DNA of 64,000 bases from CAVSWT01 sp963746735 (lineage in GTDB: Bacteria; Bacteroidota; Ignavibacteria; Ignavibacteriales; Ignavibacteriaceae), in assembly GCA_963746735.1 (NCBI GenBank), contig CAVVCO010000020.1, positions 55,301 through 119,300 of the forward strand, written 5' to 3'. Position numbers and translations under genes: made by a program. Below are positions 46,866-56,476 of this stretch, one piece after another. The notes beneath the pieces are model-generated. The model did no database searches and had not been told where the DNA came from. It worked only from the letters and a program-made list of their open reading frames with translations. Every line of letters begins with the position of its first letter. Positions within the stretch are counted from its first letter, which is position 1.

Positions 46866-47129
46866 TTACTTTCTTATATTCAATTCTTTAATTATAGCCC
46901 TGTACCTGGAAATATCTTTTTTCATAAGATAGTTTAATAACCTTCTTCTTTTTCCGACCATGGTAAGTAAGCCGCGTCGGGAATGATGATCTTTTTTATG
47001 AACATCAAAATGGGATGTAAGTTCATTAATTCTTTGCGTTAATAAAGCTACCTGAACTTCAGCTTTTCCTGAATCTTTTTCATTCGCTCCATGCTTTTTA
47101 ACTATCTCCAGTTTTTCTTCTTTAGTCAT
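46866..47129 (-). CDS. rpsO: 30S ribosomal protein S15
   Basis: An 87-residue S15, which binds the central domain of 16S rRNA. It shows DSGKAEVQVALLTQRINELT, the HFDVHKKDHHSRRGLLTMVG loop and KRRRLLNYLMKKDISRYRAI. The length and all conserved residues are normal. It heads the rpsO-pnp pair. Confidence 0.98.
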   Translation of the reverse strand: MTKEEKLEIVKKHGANEKDSGKAEVQVALLTQRINELTSHFDVHKKDHHSRRGLLTMVGKRRRLLNYLMKKDISRYRAIIKELNIRK

Positions 47130-47200
47130 TTTTATTGACCCTTTGTATTTATTATAAAATGTAGTTCCAGAATTTATCTGCTTTAAGCAGGAAACCGGGA

Positions 47201-48154
47201 CTAATTATTTGTTAAAACTTCTTTATATCTTTTAATTAATTCTACTCCGGCAAATTTATCTTTGTTCATTTGAACGATAAGCTCATCTGCAGAATTATAT
47301 TTTATTTCTTCTCTTAATCTTTCAATAATTTTTATAGAAACTTCTTTACCATATATATCACTTGAAAAATCATAAATATAAACTTCAGGGATTATTGACC
47401 CTGATTTATAAAATGTTGGACGTTTTCCAATGCTTAACAAACCAAAATGCTTATCATTTTCTATTATTGTTTCAACGAAATAGATTCCAATAGCTGGAAG
47501 CATTTTCTGTTTTTCATCTAGTTCAATATTTGCGGTCGGAAACCCTAGTTCACGTCCGCGTTTATCGCCTTCAATAACTTTCCCGCGAAATGAATAATAT
47601 CTATTCAGAAAATCTTTAACTCTAAGAACATTACCTTTTGTAAGATCATTTCTAATTTTTGAACTGCTAACCGTTTCGCCGTTCAAATTTACTGCTTCAA
47701 CCGAAGTTACTTCAAATCCATATTCATTTCCCAGTTCTCTTAATGTGGATTCGTCGCCGCCTCTTCCTTTTCCAAAATGATGATCATGGCCAATTACAAT
47801 TTCTTTTAACCCAATCTGATCGATGAGATATTCTTTAATAAATGTTTCGGGTTTAAACTGGGAAAATTCTTTAGTGAAGTTAATAACCAAAAGATTTTCA
47901 ATTCCTAATTCTTCTAAAAGAACAATTTTTTCATACCTAGAGCTTAACAAGTTATTTCCGAAATCTTTTCCTATCACGCTTCTCGGATGGGGTGAAAAAG
48001 TTATTAAAAAATTTCTGCCGTTATGAGCCTGTGCTTTTTCATTCAACTTTTCAATAATTTTTCTATGCCCAATATGAACACCATCAAAAGTGCCTAACGT
48101 TAAAGTGGTATTCGTATCTTTATTAACGTCGGATATACTATCAAATATTCGCAT
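47201..48154 (-). CDS. ribF: Bifunctional riboflavin kinase / FAD synthetase
   Basis: RibF makes FMN and then FAD from riboflavin. The N-terminal nucleotidyltransferase domain has LGTFDGVHIGHRKIIEKL and the SSSKIRNDLTKGNV motif; the C-terminal kinase domain has GDKRGRELGFPTANIELDEK and PAIGIYFVETI. The length of 317 residues is normal. It is transcribed with truB upstream (96 bases) and rpsO downstream (71 bases), a common arrangement in this group. Confidence 0.97.
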   Translation of the reverse strand: MRIFDSISDVNKDTNTTLTLGTFDGVHIGHRKIIEKLNEKAQAHNGRNFLITFSPHPRSVIGKDFGNNLLSSRYEKIVLLEELGIENLLVINFTKEFSQFKPETFIKEYLIDQIGLKEIVIGHDHHFGKGRGGDESTLRELGNEYGFEVTSVEAVNLNGETVSSSKIRNDLTKGNVLRVKDFLNRYYSFRGKVIEGDKRGRELGFPTANIELDEKQKMLPAIGIYFVETIIENDKHFGLLSIGKRPTFYKSGSIIPEVYIYDFSSDIYGKEVSIKIIERLREEIKYNSADELIVQMNKDKFAGVELIKRYKEVLTNN

Positions 48155-48250
48155 ATTTTAATTATCTGTATACAATAGCTTGTAAATATAAGATTTTACA
48201 ACCTCAAAATGAAATTGAACTATGAGATAGATTTTAAAATTGACATCCAC

Positions 48251-48970
48251 TTAATTATTTATATAACTTCTACTTACAGAATAATTTTCTATAAATTCCT
48301 CAATTTTTAAAGCGGATTCCACAGTGTAACCTCCAATTGCAGTTCTTCTTAAAGAGCTTAAATATCCGCCGCATTCCAGCATTTCTCCAAAATCATTTGC
48401 GATAACTCTAATATATGTTCCTTTTGAGCATTCAATTTCAAAATCTACATTGGGTAAATCTATATTAATATCGAATCTTTTTATTTCAATTTCTCTAGCT
48501 TCCCGGTGTACAGACTTTCCTTTTCGCGCCAATTTATAGAGAGTTTTCCCATTCAATTTTATTGCTGAATACATTGGGGGGATTTGAGCTACCTTCCCTA
48601 AAAATTTATCTCTAACTTTTAAAATATTTTCTTCCGAAAGATTTTCTGTGCTTCCCACATTAACCAACTCAGTTTCTCCGTCCATTGACGAAGATTTTTT
48701 CCCAAGAGTAATTGTGCCTTTATAAGTTTTAAATAACTCCTGGTATTTAGTTATCTCTTTAGTTTTTTTACCAGTGCAAATAATAAGAAGCCCGGTTGCA
48801 AGCGGATCAAGTGTTCCCGCATGACCTACTTTTTTAACACCAGCATGTTTTCTAATTTGATAAACTACTTGAAAGGATGTCAATTTTAAAGGTTTGTCAA
48901 CAAGAATAACTTCGCCTGAGAGGAAATCAATTTCTTTGGAATTATTCGTTTCCTTTGTTATCATTTTCAT
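48251..48970 (-). CDS. truB: tRNA pseudouridine(55) synthase
   Basis: TruB makes pseudouridine 55 in the T loop of tRNA. The 239-residue protein has KPLKLTSFQVVYQIRKHAGV, the catalytic-Asp segment KKVGHAGTLDPLATGLLIIC, a QIPPMYSAIKLNGKTLYKLA motif and SKGTYIRVIANDFGEML. The C-terminal PUA domain is reduced, as in short TruB forms. It overlaps rbfA by 29 bases. Confidence 0.96.
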   Translation of the reverse strand: MKMITKETNNSKEIDFLSGEVILVDKPLKLTSFQVVYQIRKHAGVKKVGHAGTLDPLATGLLIICTGKKTKEITKYQELFKTYKGTITLGKKSSSMDGETELVNVGSTENLSEENILKVRDKFLGKVAQIPPMYSAIKLNGKTLYKLARKGKSVHREAREIEIKRFDINIDLPNVDFEIECSKGTYIRVIANDFGEMLECGGYLSSLRRTAIGGYTVESALKIEEFIENYSVSRSYINN

Positions 48971-49307
48971 GTATTTTCTTAATTAAATCTTCAATCTTTT
49001 CAACATAGTCAAGCGTATCATCTAAAAAGAATTTTAATTCAGGGGTAAATTTAATTCTTATTCTTGAGGCAAGCTCAGAGCGGATGAATCCCATTTTCGA
49101 ATTTACTTTTTCCAAGACTTCTTCCCGTCTTTCCTTTTCGAAAACAGATAAATAAACTTTTGCAAGTTTTAAATCCGGGGAAACTTTAACGTTAGTTATA
49201 GTAATAAATCCGAAAGCAGGATCTTGCAGTTTATATAAGAAGATTAAACTAATTTCTTCTTTCAACAATTTTTCAACTTTATCAATTCTGTGATTCATAA
49301 AAACCAA
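48942..49307 (-). CDS. rbfA: Ribosome-binding factor A
   Basis: A 121-residue cold-associated 30S maturation factor with a KH-type fold. It has RIDKVEKLLKEEISLIFLYK, DPAFGFITITNVKVSPDLK, KVYLSVF and SRIRIKFTPELKFFLDDTLD. It begins 26 bases after infB and overlaps truB, the standard nusA-infB-rbfA-truB order. Confidence 0.95.
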   Translation of the reverse strand: MVFMNHRIDKVEKLLKEEISLIFLYKLQDPAFGFITITNVKVSPDLKLAKVYLSVFEKERREEVLEKVNSKMGFIRSELASRIRIKFTPELKFFLDDTLDYVEKIEDLIKKIHENDNKGNE

Positions 49308-49333
49308 CCTTTACCGCAATTTGATTAATTATC

Positions 49334-51937
49334 TTATACTAACTTTTTCTTTGTTTCTATGATCTTATAAGCTTCAATAATGTCGCCGACTTTTAAGTCG
49401 TTATAGTTCGCAATATTTAAACCGCATTCATAACCGGCATCAACTTCCCTAACATCGTCTTTAAATCTTTTTAGCGAAGCAATTTCACCTTCATGAATAA
49501 CAATTCCTTCACGTACTAATCTTATCTTGCTGTTACGCGATATTTTTCCATCCTGAACATAGCAGCCGGCAATTGTTCCAACCTTTGGAACTTTAAATGT
49601 TTCTCGAATCTCAACCGAAGCAGTAACTTCTTCTGAAAGAACCGGCGAAAGCAATCCTTCCAATGCAGACTTCACTTCATTTATAGCATCATAAATTACA
49701 GCGTATAATCTTATATCAACTTTTTGAGTTTCTGCTAATTTCCTGGCGTTAACATTTGGCCTTACATGGAAACCTATAATAATTGCATCTGAAGCAGCGG
49801 CTAACAGCACGTCGCTTTCGGATATTCCGCCGACGCCTTTGTGAATAACTCTAACAATCACTTCATCATTTGATAATTTCATTAATGAATCGGAAAGTGC
49901 TTCAACAGAACCATCCACATCACCTTTAACAATTAGCGGAAGTTCTTTAACTCCGCCAATGCTAATCTGTTTTGCAATTTCATCCAAGGTTATATGATGA
50001 ACTTGTTTTTGATCTTGTTCGCGTTTCAATTGCTGTCTCTTAATGCCAACTTCTCTGGCTTGCCTGTCAGATTCAACTACAACAAAAGTATCACCGGCTT
50101 GTGGAGAACCTTCAAAGCCAATAACCAAAGCAGGGGTAGATGGTGGCGCTTCTGTAAGCTTATTTCCTCTTTCATCAAACATAGCACGAACTTTACCTTG
50201 ATAAATTCCAGCTACGAAAGGATCACCAATTTTTAAAGTTCCTTTTTGCACCAAAATAGTTCCGGTAATTCCTCTTCCTTTATCAAGTTCGGATTCCACA
50301 ACTACACCGCGTGCTTCTCTATCCGGATTAGCTTTCAAATCCAATATTTCTGCTTCCAATAAAATTACTTCGAGAAGATTTTCTACATTCAATCCGGTTT
50401 TTGCAGAAACTTCAACACACTGGTATTTACCGCCCCAATCTTCTACCAAAACATTTCGATCGGCAAGCTGTTTCTTAATTCTTTCCGTGTTAGCACCTGG
50501 TTTATCAACTTTATTAATAGCTATTACTATGGGCACACCGGCAGCCTGAGCATGATTTATTGCTTCAACTGTTTGAGGCATAACAGCATCATCTGCTGCA
50601 ATAATTAAAACAACTATATCAGTTAGTTGAGCACCACGGGCTCTCATTGCCGTAAATGCTTCGTGACCAGGAGTATCTAAGAAAGTAATATTTTTGCCAT
50701 TTCCAACATCAACTCTATAAGCCCCAATATGCTGTGTAATTCCGCCAGACTCACCTGCAACTACGTTTGTACTTCTAATATAATCGAGAAGAGAAGTTTT
50801 ACCATGATCAACATGTCCCATAATAGTTACAACTGGAGAACGCGGCTGTAAAGTTTCAGGTTCGTCATGTTTATCTTCCAGTACTTCAGAAGTATATTCT
50901 TTTTGGAATTCAACTTCAAAGCCAAACTCATCTGCAACCAAGGTAATTGTTTCAACATCAAGCCGTTGATTAATTGAAACCATTAATCCAAGCTCAATAC
51001 ATTTTGAAATTACATCACCAACCGGAACACTCATCAAATTAGCTAATTCATTAACGGCTATGAACTCCGTAACCACAATTTTATTTTTATCACGCGATAT
51101 TTCTTCAAGCCGTTTTTCTTCTTCGGCTTCACGTTCTCTTCGTTTTCTTTTCCTAACGCTTGCCCTTCCAGAAGCAACAGTGTCATCCATGCTTAAAAGA
51201 GTTTTACGAATTGCAGCCTTAACATCCTTTTCATCTATCTCAAACTTTTTAACTCTTTTCTTCTTTTTAGCTGCCGGCTGCTCTTCTGCTGTGTCTTCAG
51301 CTTTCTTTCTGGCTTTCGGTTTTTTCTTCTTTTTAGGAGCTTCGGTTGCAGGAACAATCCTGGTTTTTTCTTCTGTAGTATCCTGCTTTTTAGCTTCACC
51401 GAGATCCATCTTTCCTACAACGGTTAAACCTTTTCTTTTTGCAGCTTCGGTTTCTTTCGGCGTTTTAAATGTTTTTTCTTCTACTTTTTCTTCTACTGTT
51501 TCAGGCTGTTCAACAGCTTCTTCTTTTACTTTTGATTTATTCTCAGCTGTTTCAACTTGTTCTGCAGTAATTTCTACTTCTTCGGCTACTTCAGATTGTT
51601 CTGCCGCGGCTTCAACAGCTTCTGCACTTTGTTCATCAACTTCTTCTACAGATGTTTCTGCTACTTCTTCGACCTTAGCGGATTTTTCATCTTTATCGGT
51701 TTTCTCGTCACGCTTCTTCTGGAACTCAGCAATTTTCTTATAATGCTTTTCTGCTTTCTCAATATCTTTTTTGAAATGATCATTTATGTCAGTAATCATT
51801 TCATCTGTAAGCATAGACATATGAGATTTAACATCATGTCCTTTTTTACGCAGGAATTCTATAAGGTTTTCTGCGGATAAATTAATTTCCGAAGCTAACT
51901 TATAAACTCTTAATTTTTTGGATTTCGTTTCTGCCAT
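49334..51937 (-). CDS. infB: Translation initiation factor IF-2
   Basis: IF-2 is the GTPase that places fMet-tRNA on the 30S subunit. The 867-residue protein has an N-terminal IF2N helix domain (RVYKLASEINLSAENLIEFL), a long Glu/Ala/Val-rich low-complexity linker (about residues 75-270) with Lys-rich blocks, a second IF2N (FIAVNELANLMSVPVGDVIS), then GTPase motifs GHVDHGKTSLLDYIRS, DTPGHEAFTAMRARGA, NKVDKPG and SAKTG, and C-terminal domains II to IV. Motifs and length are normal for a Bacteroidetes-type IF-2. Confidence 0.98.
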   Translation of the reverse strand: MAETKSKKLRVYKLASEINLSAENLIEFLRKKGHDVKSHMSMLTDEMITDINDHFKKDIEKAEKHYKKIAEFQKKRDEKTDKDEKSAKVEEVAETSVEEVDEQSAEAVEAAAEQSEVAEEVEITAEQVETAENKSKVKEEAVEQPETVEEKVEEKTFKTPKETEAAKRKGLTVVGKMDLGEAKKQDTTEEKTRIVPATEAPKKKKKPKARKKAEDTAEEQPAAKKKKRVKKFEIDEKDVKAAIRKTLLSMDDTVASGRASVRKRKRREREAEEEKRLEEISRDKNKIVVTEFIAVNELANLMSVPVGDVISKCIELGLMVSINQRLDVETITLVADEFGFEVEFQKEYTSEVLEDKHDEPETLQPRSPVVTIMGHVDHGKTSLLDYIRSTNVVAGESGGITQHIGAYRVDVGNGKNITFLDTPGHEAFTAMRARGAQLTDIVVLIIAADDAVMPQTVEAINHAQAAGVPIVIAINKVDKPGANTERIKKQLADRNVLVEDWGGKYQCVEVSAKTGLNVENLLEVILLEAEILDLKANPDREARGVVVESELDKGRGITGTILVQKGTLKIGDPFVAGIYQGKVRAMFDERGNKLTEAPPSTPALVIGFEGSPQAGDTFVVVESDRQAREVGIKRQQLKREQDQKQVHHITLDEIAKQISIGGVKELPLIVKGDVDGSVEALSDSLMKLSNDEVIVRVIHKGVGGISESDVLLAAASDAIIIGFHVRPNVNARKLAETQKVDIRLYAVIYDAINEVKSALEGLLSPVLSEEVTASVEIRETFKVPKVGTIAGCYVQDGKISRNSKIRLVREGIVIHEGEIASLKRFKDDVREVDAGYECGLNIANYNDLKVGDIIEAYKIIETKKKLV

Positions 51938-51971
51938 ATTGCCTTTATGCTATTTTGCTTAAAATAAAATT

Positions 51972-53219
51972 CTATTCCTCTTCTTCAAATTGACCTTTAA
52001 TTATTTCTAGTATCTCGCTAATCTTTTCATCATCAAGCCCTTCAATCTCTTTTAGCTTTTTAGGTCCGGCTGCCAGCACCTCTATTGCAGTATCATATCT
52101 GGAGTTAATTAATAATTCATAAGTTTCCAGGCCTAATTCATCTTTCAAATCGATAAGCTCAATATCTTCTTCGTATTCTTCAAATGGTTTTTCTTCTCTT
52201 AATATTTCAATTTCATAACCTGTCAACTTCATTGCAAGTCTTATATTAACACCATTTCTACCGACGATCAAAGAAACCTGGTCGCTGTCTGCAGTAACAA
52301 CTGCTTTTCTATTAACTTCATCAAGTTCAATACGTTTTAATTTTGCAGGAGCAAGAGCTTTTTGAATGAACACATTTGGTTCTTCTGAATAATTAATAAC
52401 ATCAATGTTTTCGTTATTCAATTCTCTAACTATAGCATGAATACGAACGCCTTTCATTCCCACGCATGCGCCTACAGCATCAATTCTTTTATCCTGAGAT
52501 TCAACAGCAACTTTTGCACGTTCACCGGGTTCGCGGGCAATTGCTTTTATTTCAATTATACCATCATAAATTTCCGGAATTTCAATTTCAAATAATCTTC
52601 TTAGAAAAGTATTATCAGACCTTGATATAATTATTAATGGGCCGCTGTTTCCTTTTTTAACTTCTTTAACTATGGCGCGAATTGTTTCGCCTTTTTTATA
52701 ACGTTCATAAGGAATCTGCTCATTCCTCGGAAGAAGCAATTCATTTTTATTATGATTAACTAGTATATCACTTTTTCTTATCTGGTAAATATCACCGACA
52801 ACAATTTCGCCAAGCAATTCTTTATATTCATTGTAAACAATATCTTTTTCAATTTCTCTAATTTTCTGATTTAAGCTTTGCTTTGCCAAAGTAATTAATC
52901 TTCTTCCAAAGGAAACTAACGGAAGCTTTTCAACAAAATCATCACCAACTTCAAGTTCTTCATCGTTTCCTTTTTTGTTTACTTCTTCAAGACTTACTTG
53001 AAGATTCGGGTCTTCCACCGTGTCAACAATTTCACGTTCTAAAAATATTTCGATATCACCTTTATCCATATTAACAACCACATCATATTTAGCTTCTTCG
53101 CCGTATTTTTTCCTTACAAGCAGGCCAAATATTTCTTCGATAATTCCACCCAGAACATCTTTATCGATACCTTTTTCCCTTACCATTTGAGCAAAGGATT
53201 CAACTATGTCAAAGTTCAT
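51972..53219 (-). CDS. nusA: Transcription termination/antitermination protein NusA
   Basis: NusA binds RNA polymerase and shapes pausing, termination and antitermination. The 415-residue protein has the N-terminal polymerase-binding domain (FDIVESFAQMVREKGIDKDV), an S1 domain, KH domains (VGACVGMKGVRIHAIVRELN, VSLIVGRNGVNIRLAMKLTG) and a short acidic C-terminal extension. It lies 15 bases after rimP and 34 bases before infB. Confidence 0.97.
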   Translation of the reverse strand: MNFDIVESFAQMVREKGIDKDVLGGIIEEIFGLLVRKKYGEEAKYDVVVNMDKGDIEIFLEREIVDTVEDPNLQVSLEEVNKKGNDEELEVGDDFVEKLPLVSFGRRLITLAKQSLNQKIREIEKDIVYNEYKELLGEIVVGDIYQIRKSDILVNHNKNELLLPRNEQIPYERYKKGETIRAIVKEVKKGNSGPLIIISRSDNTFLRRLFEIEIPEIYDGIIEIKAIAREPGERAKVAVESQDKRIDAVGACVGMKGVRIHAIVRELNNENIDVINYSEEPNVFIQKALAPAKLKRIELDEVNRKAVVTADSDQVSLIVGRNGVNIRLAMKLTGYEIEILREEKPFEEYEEDIELIDLKDELGLETYELLINSRYDTAIEVLAAGPKKLKEIEGLDDEKISEILEIIKGQFEEEE

Positions 53220-53234
53220 TTCTAAATTCCTCCG

Positions 53235-53690
53235 TTAAGAAAAACTTAATATTACTTTAGCTTTTTTTATATTATTAAAATTGATAATTAAATCTTGTTT
53301 ATTAACTTCAAAAAATAAATTTTCGGCTTCAATACTTTTTAATATGCCTATATTTTTTTTTGTTGAATCATTTTGAATATATGACAATTCAAATTTTCTA
53401 CCGATATGCTTAGGATATTGCTTCAAATAAATCAATGGCCTGTCAACACCGGGCGAGGAAATGTCTAGTCTGTATGAAGAGCTGATTAATTGTTTATCTT
53501 CAATAGCTTTATTAACTTCCCTGCTTACTTTAGCGCAGTCATCGGCAGTAATATTTTTTTCACCGTCAATAAATATTTCAAAAACTCTATTATTCGAATT
53601 TCCTCTTACAACAAAATCAATAAAAAAAAATCCGTTTTCTTCTACGATTTTTTTTGAGATTTCCTCAATATTTTTTTCGGGTAAATTCAT
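53235..53690 (-). CDS. rimP: Ribosome maturation factor RimP
   Basis: RimP helps mature the 30S subunit. I place the start at ATG 53690 (MNLPEKNIEEISKKIVEENG); the upstream extension to 53741 is a low-complexity hydrophobic stretch that overlaps the hairpin at 53702-53719. The protein of about 151 residues has ITADDCAKVSREVNKAIED and YRLDISSPGVDRPLIYLKQY, both typical of the family. It is the first gene of the block that reads rimP-nusA-infB-rbfA-truB. Confidence 0.92.
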   Translation of the reverse strand: MNLPEKNIEEISKKIVEENGFFFIDFVVRGNSNNRVFEIFIDGEKNITADDCAKVSREVNKAIEDKQLISSSYRLDISSPGVDRPLIYLKQYPKHIGRKFELSYIQNDSTKKNIGILKSIEAENLFFEVNKQDLIINFNNIKKAKVILSFS

Positions 53691-53701
53691 ACAAATAAAA
53701 A

Positions 53702-53719
53702 TCGCCCTTAAAAGGGCGA
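53702..53719 (-). terminator. Terminator-like hairpin just upstream of rimP
   Basis: On the minus strand, TCGCCCTT TT AAGGGCGA is followed immediately by TTTTTATTTG, a textbook intrinsic terminator, 11 bases before the rimP ATG. It could end the winged-helix gene's transcript or act as an attenuator in the rimP-nusA-infB leader. No plus-strand T-run is present. Confidence 0.7.
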
Positions 53720-53891
53720 AAATGTAGCTCAAACTTAGCATTTATTATTTGAATATGCAAGAATATAAATTGTCAATCAGAATTAAATTTAGAGGCCTTT
53801 TTACTCATAAATAAAGCAATTTATAAATTAAACCATTTTTTTATTGCTAAATATTATTGGGTAAATTAAAGTGAATTGAGAAATTAAAATA

Positions 53892-54997
53892 TCAAATTTC
53901 AATTATTTCATTAGGCATGTTTAAAAATTTGCCATACTTTTCTACCGCATTAGTTAATTTTTCATTTTGTGTTGAATTCAATTTAATGAATGAATTTATT
54001 TCAACAGTCACTTTGGCTTTTTTAAATGTTCTCCTCCAGGTCCCTTTTACTTTTCCATCAATGATAATTGTATTATTAAATAAAACATTATTACGCTGAT
54101 CCAAATTTCTAACCAAAGATAAGTCTATTATTTTACTTCTATCGGTATAGCCGACAATATATTCATCATAATTTGGTAATAGATAAATTATTGAAGAAAG
54201 CTTCTTTTGATAAATTATATCTTCTTTAAAGAAATAAGTTTTGTCATTTATTGTTTCTTTATTTAAATAAGTTTTATTTAACTCAATTCCTTTTTTAGCT
54301 TTGGTGATTGTTAAGCCAGACCACCAGGAAAAATCTTTTATTGTTGCCGGGCCATGACTCGTAAAAAATCTTTTTGTAAGTTCACATAAAGCTTCATCAT
54401 GCTTTAAAGATTTAACTTTAGGAACTTTTTCATCAAGCAAAGCATAAGTAAATTGCTTTCCCATTTTCGGACCGCTGCAAATAACTTGATCAAGCTCTGC
54501 GTGCATCATAATATGAGTAAGTCTTTGAGGTTTATCATCAATTAATTTTGCTTCATGAAGATATATAGCAATTTCTTGACGTGTTAAGTTGCTTATATTT
54601 CTATTAATGCTTTAGCTACAATTGAATTACTTTTCTTAAATACTTTCTCATCCAATTCCATCTTACGCTCACTCGAAGCCATTCCAGATTTAACCCGGGG
54701 AGACGTTAATTCTAAAATCCACTGAATATCTTCAGGTAAAATAAAATGCCAGGTTGGGCGCATTACATGAGTGCGGAGAATTCTTCCGTCATTAAAAGCT
54801 TTTTCAATTAAATCATCTGAAGAATTTTTTAATCTTTGCGCTATTGCCCATTTTGCCATTGAATAATCTTGAGCTTGAATTGCACCAAAGTGTTTAACTA
54901 CATCTTCAGGTGATTCAAAGAAAATGTTATTTAAGCCTTGATTTGTTAAGCGGGCCGTGAGGAAATCCAAAGGATTTTGTATTAATAATTCAGACAA
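53892..54997 (-). pseudogene. Winged-helix DNA-binding domain protein (HTH_42/AlkZ-like), one frameshift
   Basis: Two frames join into one protein of about 368 residues. The first (54997, TTG start, to 54593) has LTARLTNQGLNNIFFESPED, GAIQAQDYSMAKWAIAQRL and ILRTHVMRPTWHFILPEDIQ; the second (54509 to 53892, readable from about 54597) has HIMMHAELDQVICSGPK, FFTSHGPATIKDFSWWSGLT and a C-terminal YIVGYTDRS segment. One missing base in the TTT run at 54598-54600 explains the break. This matches the HTH_42 family, which includes AlkZ/YcaQ DNA glycosylases with the QxQ and winged-helix motifs. A role in DNA repair is possible but not established. Confidence 0.8.
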
Positions 54998-55055
54998 TAT
55001 TTAATCTTATTAAATTCTTGTAATCCAGAAAAAATATTTTAGGCAGGAATTTTAG

Positions 55056-55128
55056 TGCACCCAGCCGGGCTCGAACCGGCGACCTGCTGATTAAGAGTCA
55101 GATGCTCTACCAACTGAGCTATGGGTGC
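55056..55128 (-). tRNA. tRNA-Lys (anticodon CTT)
   Basis: The minus strand reads GCACCCATAGCTCAGTTGG at the 5' end, with a GCACCCA/TGGGTGC acceptor stem, a D arm GCTCAGTTGGTAGAGC, an anticodon loop CTCTTAA, variable AGGTC and a GCCGGTTCGAGCCCGGC T arm. The anticodon CTT reads the AAG lysine codon. One anticodon stem end pair is a T-C mismatch. CCA is not encoded. Confidence 0.96.
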
Positions 55129-55295
55129 GGTGCAAAATTAAAAATTTTAAATACTCTTTCAAAACTGAATTTGTTTAAACTTGATGTGAAATTTATAGCC
55201 GGATTTATAAAATTTTTGATAAGTGTTGAAGAAATGGAATATTGGAAATGCTGAAATAGATTATCCCAAATTTTTAATATTCCAAATCACTTGTT

Positions 55296-56459
55296 TTATT
55301 TAGCAGAAAATCTTTGTGAATTAAAGTTGAAGTTAACTCCTGCAGAAGCAATCAAGCTTTTTGCATCGGAGCTATTAAACTCTTTCCCAAATGTTAGGTT
55401 TAACCAAATGCCTTTTAAAGCTTCATAATCAAAAGATAGATCACCTTTATATTCTGTTTTTGACGAAGAAGCTGATTTCAAAGCAGATCGGCCCAATCCC
55501 TCAAATGAAAAAGCATATTTGCTTTTTGTAAAAGTAAGTCTGGCGCCGTAATCGATATTATCGTTCCCAACTCCGTAATGAAAATATCTCGCCACCGCCG
55601 AAAAGCTAAAAGAATGAGATACAAAACTAGGCGTAAGCCAAATAGCAACCCTACCGAATTTCCCTTTATCTACAATTCCATTATCAAAATTCCATTCTGC
55701 AGCGGCTGCAAGATCAAGAAAAAAGCCTTCCCGGTAAATTGCATATTGTTGAACTTTTTCTCTTACTGCATCAACCGAATCTTGATAGTCAGGATCTTCT
55801 AATATTAGCTGGTTTAAATTCGAAACAGCGGAATTATAAACGTAGGTAATGTCTTCTATCTTTTTCCAATTACCTTCATTTTCTTTCAGCTGCTCTTTAT
55901 ACTTGCTGTCTAAATCTTTTCTTCTTTTTTCCTGGAATGAAGCAAATATTTTTGCTTCTTTGGTTAAAGTCATTTCCATCATTTCCAAATTTTTTCTTGC
56001 TTCACTGCTGAGAGTACCGGAAACCAGCGACATTCTTATTCCAGTTGCTAATCCTGTTGATGGAAATAAATCGCCGCCGACTTCTGCAGTAGCAACGGAA
56101 ACTGTAAACGTTCGGGAAATGGATTCAAATAAATTTCTATTAGCATCTTCACGCCAGGTTAATGTTGGAGCACCCATCAGCCAATAAGGGCTTACTTCCA
56201 ATGCAAAATCATTTGCAAGGCTTTTAAAATCACTAGAAATATTTTTTAACGAAAGCGCTAATGATGATGGAGTATTTGGCCTTTCAACTGAATTTGGTTC
56301 AACACCTAAAACCGTAAAAGCGGGTGAAGTTGGTGTTCTTAATGAATTGTATGCCGGAAATTCGCTTCCGAAATCTTGTGATAAAATGATTTTATTAGAA
56401 ATTATTAATACAAATAAAATCGGAAAAAACTTTTTTAAAAAACTTATTTTTATTTTCAT
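55296..56459 (-). CDS. Secreted/outer-membrane-type protein of unknown function in the tail-tube cluster
   Basis: A 387-residue protein with a signal peptide (PILFVLIISNKIILSQ). The mature part begins DFGSEFPAYNSLRTPTSPAF and includes SVATAEVGGDLFPSTGLATG; the middle has a charged helical insert (about residues 165-215), and the C-terminal half has beta-strand repeats such as FLDLAAAAEWNFDNGIVDKG and YGARLTFTKSKYAFSFEGLG. This suggests a barrel-like outer membrane protein. No family is recognised. It is the last gene in the cluster. Confidence 0.6.
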   Translation of the reverse strand: MKIKISFLKKFFPILFVLIISNKIILSQDFGSEFPAYNSLRTPTSPAFTVLGVEPNSVERPNTPSSLALSLKNISSDFKSLANDFALEVSPYWLMGAPTLTWREDANRNLFESISRTFTVSVATAEVGGDLFPSTGLATGIRMSLVSGTLSSEARKNLEMMEMTLTKEAKIFASFQEKRRKDLDSKYKEQLKENEGNWKKIEDITYVYNSAVSNLNQLILEDPDYQDSVDAVREKVQQYAIYREGFFLDLAAAAEWNFDNGIVDKGKFGRVAIWLTPSFVSHSFSFSAVARYFHYGVGNDNIDYGARLTFTKSKYAFSFEGLGRSALKSASSSKTEYKGDLSFDYEALKGIWLNLTFGKEFNSSDAKSLIASAGVNFNFNSQRFSAK

Positions 56460-56476
56460 TATTGTTTATTCCCTTA

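Noticed and set aside
51060..51743. A 227-residue plus-strand Ser/Phe-rich frame opposite infB
   Set aside because: It is antisense to the infB linker; its composition simply mirrors the Glu/Ala/Lys repeats.
53691..53741. Longer rimP N-terminus from 53741
   Set aside because: The extension runs through the hairpin and is hydrophobic, unlike the conserved N-terminus that begins at 53690.
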